From contig NZ_JBDNCH010000002.1 in NCBI RefSeq assembly GCF_039769985.1, positions 3,348,001 to 3,412,000 of the forward strand: DNA of 64,000 bases, read 5' to 3'. A model generated the notes under the pieces. It saw nothing but the letters and a program-made list of their open reading frames with translations, ran no database searches and had not been told where the DNA came from. The stretch comes from Ponticoccus litoralis (GTDB lineage Bacteria > Pseudomonadota > Alphaproteobacteria > Rhodobacterales > Rhodobacteraceae). The position numbers and the translations under genes are program-made. Every line of letters begins with the position of its first letter. The stretch's first letter is position 1. This document shows positions 56,939 to 64,000 of this stretch, piece after piece.

Positions 56939-58262
56939 TCAGCCTTTCAGTGCCTCGGCAAGCGCGTGGTAGGATGTTTTCGGCCTGCGCTCAAGCGTGT
57001 CGAAATCGACGTGGACAAGGCCAAAGCGCTTCTCGTATCCCAGCGCCCATTCGTAATTGTCCAGCAGCGACCAGATCATGTAGCCCTTCAGCGGCACCCC
57101 CTCGGCGATGGCCTGGCGGCAGGCGTCGAGATGCGCGTCGAGGAATTCGCTGCGCCAGGGATCGTCGATCGTTTCACCGTGCAGTTCGTCCGAAGAGGCA
57201 AGGCCGTTCTCGGTCACGTAAAGCGGCAGGTCGCCGGTGTAGTCCCGCGCCGTGCGGGTCAGGAAGGCATGCAGGCCGTCGGGGTAGATCTCCCAGTCCA
57301 TGAAGGTCTTGGGCAGCGGGCCTTCCACGGGTTGCAGATGCGGCCATGGGCCGGGGGCCGGGGCCAGCACCCTGCGCGTGTAGTAGTTGATCCCGCACCA
57401 GTCGAGCGGCGCGGTGATCGTGCCGAAGTCGTCCTGCCAGCCCGCCGGCATATGCGGCTCCAGCCCCTCCAGCGCCAGCGCGGGGTATGCGCCCTTGAAA
57501 GCGCCGCCCATGAACCAGCGGTTGTAGATCGCGTCGTGGCGGGCGGCTCGCCTGCTGCGCTTCGGGGCTGTCGTCGGCGGGGCTGGCCCATTCCAGGTTG
57601 AAGACCCCGCCGAGGTTGCCCATGCCCAGCCCGCGCATCCGCTGGATCGCGGTGCCATGGGCCAGCATCACATGGTGCATGGCCCGGGCCGTCGCCCGGA
57701 TGTCGCGCAGGCCCGGCGCATGGTGGCCCTCGAAATGCGACAGCCAGGCCACGCACCAGGGCTCGTTGATCGGTGCGACAGAGAACATCCGGTCGCCCAG
57801 CCGCCGCATGACCAGTTCGGTGAAATCGCCGAACCACTGCGCCACGTCGCGGTTGCGCCAGCCGCCCAGGTCCGCCAGTGCCGAGGGCATTTCCCAGTGG
57901 TAGAGCGTCGCGCAGGGCTTCAGCCCGCGCTCCAGCATGGCATCGGTCAGCCGGTCGTAGAAATCGAGACCCTCGGCATTCGCCGCCCCGCGCCCCTCGG
58001 GCAGCACCCGCGCCCAGTTGATCGAGAAGCGGTAGGCATCGAGGCCCGCTGCCGCGACCAGGTCGTGGTCTTCGGCGTAGCGGTGGTAATGGTCGCAGGC
58101 TCGCGCGCCGGTTTCGCCCCGCACCACATTGCCCGGCGTCTCGGCGAAATCGTCCCAATGGGTGCGCCCGGCGCCGCCGAAGGACTGGCCCTCGATCTGA
58201 TAGCTGGAGGTGGCGGCACCAAACAGAAAGCCCTCGGGGAAGTCGGATCGCTTGTGTCGCAT
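56939..58262 (-). CDS. GH1 family beta-glucosidase (frameshifted as written)
   Basis: About 440 residues. A GH1 glycosidase with a TIM barrel: FLFGAATSSYQIEG at the start, the acid/base Glu in APINEPWCVAWL and the nucleophile Glu in LYVTENGLASSDE. The frame breaks near 57541-57551 (gene-strand GGCGGCCGCC reads GGCGAGCCGCC); corrected QQAAARHDAIYNRWF. No signal peptide, so it is cytoplasmic and hydrolyses imported glucosides. It sits with the LacI and glk genes. Confidence 0.93.
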
Positions 58263-58270
58263 GTCTCTCC

Positions 58271-59296
58271 TCAGCGGCGGGCCGGTCCGGTGGAGCTGCC
58301 GATGATCAGTTCGGCCTCCATCATCTGGGTCAGGGGCGGATGCCCCGGCTCGCGGATCAGCTGCAGCAGCATCTCGGCGGCGCGGGTCCCGGCGGCGCGC
58401 ACCGAGGACCGCGTCGCGGTGAAGAGCGGCACATCCTGCCCGTTCCCGAGATAGCCGAGGTCGTCGTCATGGGTGATCACCGAGACGTCGCGCCCCATCT
58501 CCAGCCCGGCGGCGTGGATCGCGCGGCGCACGCCAAGCGCGGCGATCATCGAAGAGGCCAGGAAGGCGGTCGGTGCATCCGGCCCGGCCAGCATCTCCTG
58601 CGCGCTGCGAAAGCCGTAGACCTCGGTCATTTCGCCGGACCGCATCAGCGCCGGGTCGGGGGCAAGTCCGCGCGCCGTCAGGGCGGTGACATAGCCCTCG
58701 CGGCGGCGGAAGGCGAAGTCCATGAACTCCAGCCCGTTGATCAGCCCGATCCGGCGGTGGCCGAGATCCAGAAGGAACTCTGTCGCCCGGGTGAAGGCGC
58801 GCAGGTTGTTGGTGTCGAGCCAGGAATAGGGCGTGTCGATCTGCGACGCGCGGCCATGCACCACGAAGGGCAGGCCAAGCTCTGTCAGCAGCGGGATGCG
58901 CGGGTCCTTCATGCGCGGCCCGTGCACGATGATGCCGTCGACACTGCCGCGCAGGCGGATGTTGCGATAGGCGGCTTCCTCGTCGTCGTCGCCGACAAGG
59001 CTGATGACGATCTCGTAGCCGGCCCCGGCATAGGCCTGCCCGGCGCCCGAGATGAAGTCACCGAAGATGGGGTTCACCATCTCGTGCTGGGTGGAAATCG
59101 GCAGCACGTGACCGATGGCCTGCGCGCGCCCGGTGGCAAGGCCCTTGGCGCGCAGGTTGGGGCTGTAGTGCAGGTCGCGCGCGGCTTTCATCACCCGCTG
59201 GCGGGTGGCCTCGCTGACCTCGGGGTAGCCGTTCAGGGCGCGGCTGACCGTGGTCTGCGAAAGCTTCAGATGTTCCGAGAGTTGCTTCAGGTTCAT
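58271..59296 (-). CDS. LacI-family regulator of the alpha-glucoside locus
   Basis: A 341-residue regulator with the LacI helix-turn-helix MNLKQLSEHLKLSQTTVSRA and LNGYPEVSEATRQRV hinge region, then a periplasmic-binding-like sensor domain. Divergent from aglE. Two AAAGCGCTT palindromes in the shared gap are good operator candidates. By position it corresponds to AglR, the repressor of the rhizobial agl genes; the ligand is probably an alpha-glucoside or derived sugar. Confidence 0.92.
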   Translation of the reverse strand: MNLKQLSEHLKLSQTTVSRALNGYPEVSEATRQRVMKAARDLHYSPNLRAKGLATGRAQAIGHVLPISTQHEMVNPIFGDFISGAGQAYAGAGYEIVISLVGDDDEEAAYRNIRLRGSVDGIIVHGPRMKDPRIPLLTELGLPFVVHGRASQIDTPYSWLDTNNLRAFTRATEFLLDLGHRRIGLINGLEFMDFAFRRREGYVTALTARGLAPDPALMRSGEMTEVYGFRSAQEMLAGPDAPTAFLASSMIAALGVRRAIHAAGLEMGRDVSVITHDDDLGYLGNGQDVPLFTATRSSVRAAGTRAAEMLLQLIREPGHPPLTQMMEAELIIGSSTGPARR

Positions 59297-59309
59297 GGCT
59301 TCATATGAC

Positions 59310-59323
59310 CCAAAGCGCTTCGG
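59310..59323. promoter_or_regulatory. Candidate LacI operator O1
   Basis: CCAAAGCGCTTCGG, a near-palindrome 14 bases before the LacI-gene start. Same core AAAGCGCTT as the site at 59458. Position fits autoregulation. Confidence 0.55.
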
Positions 59324-59419
59324 CTATTCAAGGCATTCCATGCACCCGGGTGATGCCGCATCGCGGCGCTGGTAGCTGCGTTGCAGCGTGAAATTCCTTT
59401 ACGAATAAGTTATGTCTGG

Positions 59420-59469
59420 TTGACAGGATGGGGCGAGTCAGAAAGTGTGACTGCACTCAAAGCGCTTTG
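59420..59469 (+). promoter_or_regulatory. Candidate aglE promoter with LacI operator O2
   Basis: TTGACA (59420-59425) could be a -35 box; a matching -10 about 17 bases on is weak (AAGTGT). CAAAGCGCTTTG (59458-59469) is a perfect 12-base palindrome just downstream, where a bound repressor would block initiation. The aglE ATG is at 59548. Confidence 0.5.
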
Positions 59470-59547
59470 GCTAAAGCGGGTCAGGCGTCCTTGGATTTCA
59501 AAAGGGGCAGGTGGCCTTGGGCGGCTGCCCCGGCGGGAGGAGATACC

Positions 59548-60904
59548 ATGAAGAGACGGCTTTATCTCGGCCTGGCCCTTGCGGCGCTTGTCGCGGGCAC
59601 GGCGCAGGCGCAGGCGCAGACCATGCCGACGCCGGGCGAGGGGCCCTTTGACTGGGACGGCTACGACGCCTTTGCCGAGGCCAGCGATTTTTCGGGCGAA
59701 AGCGTCACCATCCTTGGCCCCTGGCTGGCCGGAGAGGCCGAGGCCTTCAAAATTCTGGTGGGTCTGTTCAACGAGGCGACGGGGGCGAACGCCACCTATG
59801 TCGGGTCGGATCTCGATGGAGCAGCAGATCGTCATCGACGCCGAGGCCGGATCGCCGCCCAACATCGCCGTCTTCCCGCAGCCGGGGCTGGCCGCCAATA
59901 TGGCCGCAGGTGGCTTTTTGACACCGCTGGGCGAAGAGACCGCAGGCTGGGTGACGGACAACTACGCCGCGGGCCAGTCCTGGGTCGATCTGGGCACCGC
60001 CGCCGGGCCCGACGGCACGGACGCGCTTTACGGCTTCTTCTTCAACGTCAACGTGAAGTCGCTGGTCTGGTACGTGCCCGAGACCTTCGAGGACTTCGGC
60101 TACGAGGTGCCCCAGACCATGGAAGAGCTGAAGGCCCTGACCGAGCAGATGGTCGCGGACGGCGAGACACCGTGGTGCATCGGGCTGGGGTCGGGCGGTG
60201 CGACCGGCTGGCCCGCGACCGACTGGGTCGAGGATCTGATGCTGCGCACCCAGCCGCCCGAGACCTATGACGCATGGGTCAGCAACGAGCTTTCCTTCGA
60301 CTCGCCCGAGGTGGTGGGGGCAATCGAGGAATTCGGCTGGTTCGCGCTGAACGACGATTACGTGGCTGGTGGTGCCGGGTCGGTGGCGGCGACGGATTTC
60401 CGCGACTCGCCCAAGGGCCTCTTCGAGGCGCCGCCGCAATGCATGATGCACCGTCAGGCCTCGTTCATCCCGGCCTATTTCCCCGAAGGCACAGAGGTCG
60501 GTCTGGACGCGGATTTCTTCTATTTCCCGGCCTACGAGGGCAAGGACCTGGGCCAGCCGGTGCTGGGCGCGGGCACGCTGATGGGCGTCACCAAGGACAG
60601 CGCGGCCACGCAGGCCTTCCTGCGGTTCCTGCAGACGCCCTTCGCGCATGAGGTGATGATGGCGCAGCCCGGCTTTCTGACGCCGCTGACCGCAGCCAAC
60701 CCCGAGGCCTATATCGACGACACCCAGCGCGCCCTTGGCGAGGTGCTGACCAACGCGACCACCTTCCGCTTCGACGGCTCTGACCTGATGCCCGGTGGCG
60801 TGGGCGCGGGCACCTTCTGGACCGGCATGGTGGAATATGTCGGTGGCAAGTCGGCACAGGACGTGGCGGGCGAGATCCAGCAAAGCTGGGACGCGCTGAA
60901 GTAA
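59548..60904 (+). CDS. aglE: Alpha-glucoside ABC transporter substrate-binding protein (frameshifted as written)
   Basis: About 451 residues. The signal sequence MKRRLYLGLALAALVAGTAQ precedes a type I solute-binding fold (GESVTILGPWLAGEAEAFKI, IDAEAGSPPNIAVFPQPGL, APPQCMMHRQASFIPAYFP). The frame breaks near 59815-59817 (GGACTCG reads GGATCTCG). Corrected, it reads YVGSDSMEQQIVIDAE. Preceded by GGGAGGAGAT, and followed by a hairpin before aglF. This AglE-type protein binds alpha-glucosides such as sucrose, trehalose or maltose in relatives; the exact sugar here is unknown. Confidence 0.93.
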
Positions 60905-60911
60905 GGCGGCG

Positions 60912-60936
60912 GGCGGGGGCCGGACCGGTCCCCGCC
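60912..60936 (+). promoter_or_regulatory. Stable hairpin between aglE and aglF
   Basis: A ten-base stem GGCGGGGGCC/GGTCCCCGCC (one G-U) with a short loop, eight bases past the aglE stop. Such hairpins after binding-protein genes typically stabilise that mRNA segment or partly end transcription, giving more binding protein than permease (inference). Confidence 0.55.
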
Positions 60937-60961
60937 ACCCGACACCGGGGGAGGAAAGGCC

Positions 60962-61963
60962 ATGCATCCGGCGCTGCTTGGGTTGTTGACCATCGTGATC
61001 GGCGTCGGCGCCTGTCTCGGCTATTTCTACTTCTCGAACATGCTGCTGGACCGGGTATTGTTCCCGGCGAAGGGGCCGAACGCCGGGCGCAATATCAACC
61101 GCGCCAACATGGTCCGGCCCTGGCTGTTCCTGTTTCCGGCGCTCTTTGCGCTGACGCTTTACCTTGCCTACCCGGTCTTCGAGACCCTGCGCCTGTCCTT
61201 CACCAGCCGCGCGCAGGGTGGGGCCTTCGTCGGCTTCGACAACTACAGCCGCATGATGGCCGAGCCGAAGTTCTGGGAGGCGATGCGCAACAACATGCTG
61301 TGGCTGGTGGTGGTGCCCGCCGCCTCGACCGCCTTCGGCCTGCTGGCGGCGCAGCTGACCGACCGGATCAAATGGGGCAATATCGCCAAGTCGCTGATCT
61401 TCATGCCCATGGCGATCTCTTTCGTCGGCGCGGCGGTGATCTGGAAACTGGTCTACGACGCCCGCCCGGAAGGGTCCGAGCAGATCGGGGTGCTGAACGC
61501 GGTCTATGTCTGGCTGTCGGGCGAGGGGCCGGTGCAATGGCTGACGATCCCGTTCTGGAACAGCTTCTTCCTGATGATCGTGCTGATCTGGATCCAGACC
61601 GGCTTTGCCATGGTGATCCTGAGCGCGGCCCTACGCGGCATCCCCGAGGAAACCGTCGAGGCCGCCATCGTCGATGGCGCCAACCCCTTCCAGATCTTCT
61701 TCAGGATCAAGGTGCCGCAGATCATGTCCACGATCATGGTGGTCTGGACGACGATCACGCTGGTCGTTCTGAAGGTCTTCGACATCGTCTTTGCCATGAC
61801 CAACGGGCAATGGCAGACGCAGGTGCTGGCCAACTACATGTACGACAAGCTGTTCCGCGCAAACGACTGGGGTGTGGGGTCGGCCTCGGCCATCGTGATC
61901 ATGGTTCTGGTGACACCGATCCTTGTCTGGAACGTGCGCAACGCGCGCCGGGAAATGCGGTAG
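60962..61963 (+). CDS. aglF: Alpha-glucoside ABC transporter permease AglF
   Basis: A 333-residue inner-membrane permease with about eight helices, one extra N-terminal helix (LLGLLTIVIGVGACLGYFYF) relative to typical sugar permeases. The EAA loop, interacting with the ATPase, is visible in ETVEAAIVDGANPFQIFFRI. A large periplasmic-facing insert is absent. Follows the aglE hairpin and precedes aglG by about 11 bases. Intact. Confidence 0.93.
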   Translation: MHPALLGLLTIVIGVGACLGYFYFSNMLLDRVLFPAKGPNAGRNINRANMVRPWLFLFPALFALTLYLAYPVFETLRLSFTSRAQGGAFVGFDNYSRMMAEPKFWEAMRNNMLWLVVVPAASTAFGLLAAQLTDRIKWGNIAKSLIFMPMAISFVGAAVIWKLVYDARPEGSEQIGVLNAVYVWLSGEGPVQWLTIPFWNSFFLMIVLIWIQTGFAMVILSAALRGIPEETVEAAIVDGANPFQIFFRIKVPQIMSTIMVVWTTITLVVLKVFDIVFAMTNGQWQTQVLANYMYDKLFRANDWGVGSASAIVIMVLVTPILVWNVRNARREMR

Positions 61964-61974
61964 GGGGCGGAGAG

Positions 61975-63126
61975 ATGGACACGATTGCAGGCACCAAATC
62001 CTCGCTGACATGGGCGGTGCATATCTCTGTCGTGCTGCTGGTGGCGCTTTGGCTGTTTCCGACCGTGGGGCTGCTGGTCTCGTCCTTCCGGACCGCCGAC
62101 CAGATCTCCGGCTCGGGCTGGTGGAAGGCGCTGGTTCCCACCGAGCAGAGCCTGACCCTGCGCACCGCCGCGCCGTCAGAGCAGGTGCAGGAGGGCGCGC
62201 TTTTCGTCATCGAGGGCAATCTCTACGCGCAGGAGGGTGTGGCCCCGGCGCCGATCTCGGCATGGGGGACAAATGCGCGCGACGTGGCGGCCTACCGGCC
62301 CGGCGATACCGCCGAGATGCGCGGCGGCGAGCGCATCACGGTGATGGAAAACGGCGATTACCGGCTGGAATCGCAGGTCGAGATGGCGGGGCGGCGCGGC
62401 GAGCGGGTCTTTGTCACCGCCACCACCCCGCCCGAGTTCACGCTGGACAACTACCGCTACCTGCTGTTCTCGAACAGCGCCGAGGGCATGGGCAAGGCCT
62501 TCTTCAACACGCTGACGGTGACGATCCCGGCGACGATCATTCCCATCGTCGTGGCGGCCTTCGCGGCCTATGCGCTGGCCTGGATGGATTTCCCGGGCCG
62601 GGCTTTGCTGATCGCCTTCGTGGTCGGCCTGTTGGTGGTGCCCTTGCAACTGGCTCTGATCCCGCTGCTGAAGCTGCACCTGAATATCGGCATCGGGAAG
62701 GGCTACCTGGGGGTCTGGCTGGCGCATACGGGCTTTGGCCTGCCTTTGGCGGTCTACCTCTTGCGCAACTACATGGTCGGCCTGCCGCGCGACATCATCG
62801 AGAACGCCCGCGTGGACGGCGCGACAGAGTTCCAGATCTTCACCAAGATCATCCTGCCGCTGTCGTTTCCGGCGCTGGCGAGCTTTGCCATCTTCCAGTT
62901 CCTCTGGACGTGGAACGACCTTCTGGTGGCCAAGGTTTTCCTGATCGACGCCACCGGGCAGACCACGGTGATGACCAACCAGATCGTCGAGCTTCTGGGC
63001 ACGCGCGGCGGCAACTGGGAGATCCTCGCCACGACCGCCTTCGTCAGTATCGCGGTGCCGCTGGCGGTCTTCTTCGCCATGCAGCGTTACCTTGTGCGCG
63101 GCTTGCTGGCGGGATCGGTGAAGTAA
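61975..63126 (+). CDS. aglG: Alpha-glucoside ABC transporter permease AglG
   Basis: A 383-residue permease. Its first helix (SSLTWAVHISVVLLVALWLF) is followed by a periplasmic segment of about 120 residues (LTLRTAAPSEQVQ through ESQVEMAGRRGERVFVT). Five more helices and the EAA loop ENARVDGATEFQIFTKIILP follow. The long periplasmic part is typical of AglG-type proteins and may touch the binding protein. Intact. The companion ATPase, aglK, is not in the window and would be expected downstream. Confidence 0.92.
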   Translation: MDTIAGTKSSLTWAVHISVVLLVALWLFPTVGLLVSSFRTADQISGSGWWKALVPTEQSLTLRTAAPSEQVQEGALFVIEGNLYAQEGVAPAPISAWGTNARDVAAYRPGDTAEMRGGERITVMENGDYRLESQVEMAGRRGERVFVTATTPPEFTLDNYRYLLFSNSAEGMGKAFFNTLTVTIPATIIPIVVAAFAAYALAWMDFPGRALLIAFVVGLLVVPLQLALIPLLKLHLNIGIGKGYLGVWLAHTGFGLPLAVYLLRNYMVGLPRDIIENARVDGATEFQIFTKIILPLSFPALASFAIFQFLWTWNDLLVAKVFLIDATGQTTVMTNQIVELLGTRGGNWEILATTAFVSIAVPLAVFFAMQRYLVRGLLAGSVK

Positions 63127-63191
63127 TGCAGGGCGAGAGGCCCGGCCTGTGGAAAGACGGCGGGACAGGCACCCGCCGGGAAAGGACAGAG

Positions 63192-64000
63192 ATGAGCAGC
63201 AAACACAAGGACTGGTGGCGCGGCGCGGTCATCTACCAGATCTACCCGCGCAGCTTTCAGGATTCGAACGGCGACGGCATCGGCGACCTCAACGGCATCA
63301 CGGCGCGGCTGCCGCATGTGGCCTCTCTGGGCGTCGACGCGATCTGGATTTCGCCCTTCTTTACCTCGCCGATGAAGGACTTCGGCTATGACGTCAGCGA
63401 TTATTGCGACGTCGATCCGATGTTCGGCTCGCTGTCGGATTTCGATGCGCTGGTCGAGATGGCGCATACGCTGGGGCTGAAGGTGATGATCGACCTCGTG
63501 CTGTCGCATACCTCGGCGCAGCATCCGTGGTTCATGGAAAGCCGCGCCAGCCGCGGCAACCCGCGCGCCGACTGGTACGTCTGGTCCGACCCGCAGCCCG
63601 ACGGCACGCCGCCCAACAACTGGTTGTCGATCTTCGGCGGCCCGGCCTGGCAATGGGATGCGCGGCGCGAGCAGTATTACCTGCACAATTTCCTCGTCGA
63701 GCAGCCGGACCTGAATTTCCACTGCCCCGAGGTGCAGGACGCGCTTCTGGACGTCACCCGCTTCTGGTTGGATCGCGGCGTCGACGGCTTCCGGCTGGAT
63801 ACGATCAACTTCTACATCCATGACAAGAAGTTGCGCAGCAATCCCGCGCTGCCGCCCGAAAAGCGCAACGCCAATATCGCGCCCTCGGTGAACCCCTATA
63901 ATCATCAGGAACACCTCTATTCCAAGAACCAGCCCGAGAACCTCGAGTTTCTCAAGCGGTTCCGCGCGCTTCTGGACGAATACCCCGGCACCACCTGCGT
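63192..64000 (+). CDS. aglA: Alpha-glucosidase, GH13 (3' end outside window)
   Basis: The first 269 residues of a GH13 alpha-glucosidase, which hydrolyses alpha-1,4 or related glucosides in the cytoplasm. The characteristic regions AVIYQIYPRSFQDSNGDGIG, DLVLSHTSAQHPWF and GVDGFRLDTINFYIHD (with the nucleophile Asp) are present. The ribosome site AAAGGACAGAG precedes the ATG. The gene runs off the right edge in frame. With aglE-aglF-aglG it makes an import-and-cleave module. Confidence 0.93.
   Translation, partial: MSSKHKDWWRGAVIYQIYPRSFQDSNGDGIGDLNGITARLPHVASLGVDAIWISPFFTSPMKDFGYDVSDYCDVDPMFGSLSDFDALVEMAHTLGLKVMIDLVLSHTSAQHPWFMESRASRGNPRADWYVWSDPQPDGTPPNNWLSIFGGPAWQWDARREQYYLHNFLVEQPDLNFHCPEVQDALLDVTRFWLDRGVDGFRLDTINFYIHDKKLRSNPALPPEKRNANIAPSVNPYNHQEHLYSKNQPENLEFLKRFRALLDEYPGTTC

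Overview
This window reads as a chromosomal segment of a marine-type alphaproteobacterium of the order Rhodobacterales (Roseobacter/Rhodobacteraceae group). The evidence is very high GC throughout, family-typical gene neighbourhoods (tatC / DUF815 ATPase / LytM-LysM lipoprotein / pcm / surE; radA / cvpA / purF; dnaB / alr; argC next to ccmE; an agl alpha-glucoside locus with a LacI regulator), a Hint-domain protein, and dispersed intergenic repeats of a type common in this family. I saw no rRNA, tRNA, CRISPR array, insertion sequence or prophage. Most of the content is housekeeping or core-accessory.

Layout. 1-4.5 kb: end of tatC, a DUF815 ATPase, then on the minus strand surE-pcm-LysM/LytM lipoprotein. 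4.6-11.2 kb: a short-chain dehydrogenase, a PilP/GspC-like small protein, and purF, cvpA and radA with two extra genes between cvpA and purF. 11.4-18.6 kb: envelope genes (two-TM coiled-coil protein, PqiA-like protein, Mla-type ABC ATPase and permease), alr, cobS and dnaB. 18.8-20.6 kb: pyrC-pyrE. 20.9-28.1 kb: a tightly overlapped minus-strand operon of DxDE-type glycosyltransferases, sulfotransferases and an FkbM methyltransferase, probably making a decorated surface glycan. 28.3-32.9 kb: a MoxR/CoxD-like ATPase, a CoxE-like VWA protein and an OmpA-family protein with a 14-residue acidic repeat. 33-44.5 kb: prfC, a Tat-exported transglutaminase, a Rho-N-like small protein, a Hint protein, an atypical SDR, an AlkD-like protein, an M48 peptidase, purL, a tiny gene and a LysR regulator. 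44.7-53.1 kb: a three-domain indolepyruvate ferredoxin oxidoreductase, a PlsC-type acyltransferase, murI, a DUF3592 protein, argC behind an Arg-codon leader, and ccmE. 53.4-64 kb: eno, an EamA permease, then the alpha-glucoside locus (glk, GH1 glycosidase and LacI on minus; aglE-aglF-aglG-aglA on plus, the last cut by the window edge).

A dominant peculiarity is that 21 genes, including purF, purL, pyrC, argC, alr and radA, carry single-base indels (about 23 insertions and 4 deletions by my reading). Each is located by homology-consistent protein on both sides, and each restores a family-like sequence when one base is removed or added. The insertions recur in a few short contexts (CCTGG to CACTGG, CGTACG to CGTACCG, CGAGTC to CGAGATC, CGGCCG to CGAGCCG, CGAGG to CCGAGG) on either strand. 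That argues for systematic sequence error rather than gene decay. I therefore annotate these genes as full-length products and note where the reading frame breaks.

Two families of intergenic structure recur: a GGGGCTCTGCCCC...GAGGTATTTT...AAGAAGAAG element (about ten copies, two as mirrored pairs), and twin perfect palindromes with TTCGAA-like centres placed just after stop codons. The most attractive regulatory candidate is a short leader ORF with two consecutive rare Arg codons, followed by a terminator-like hairpin, directly upstream of argC.
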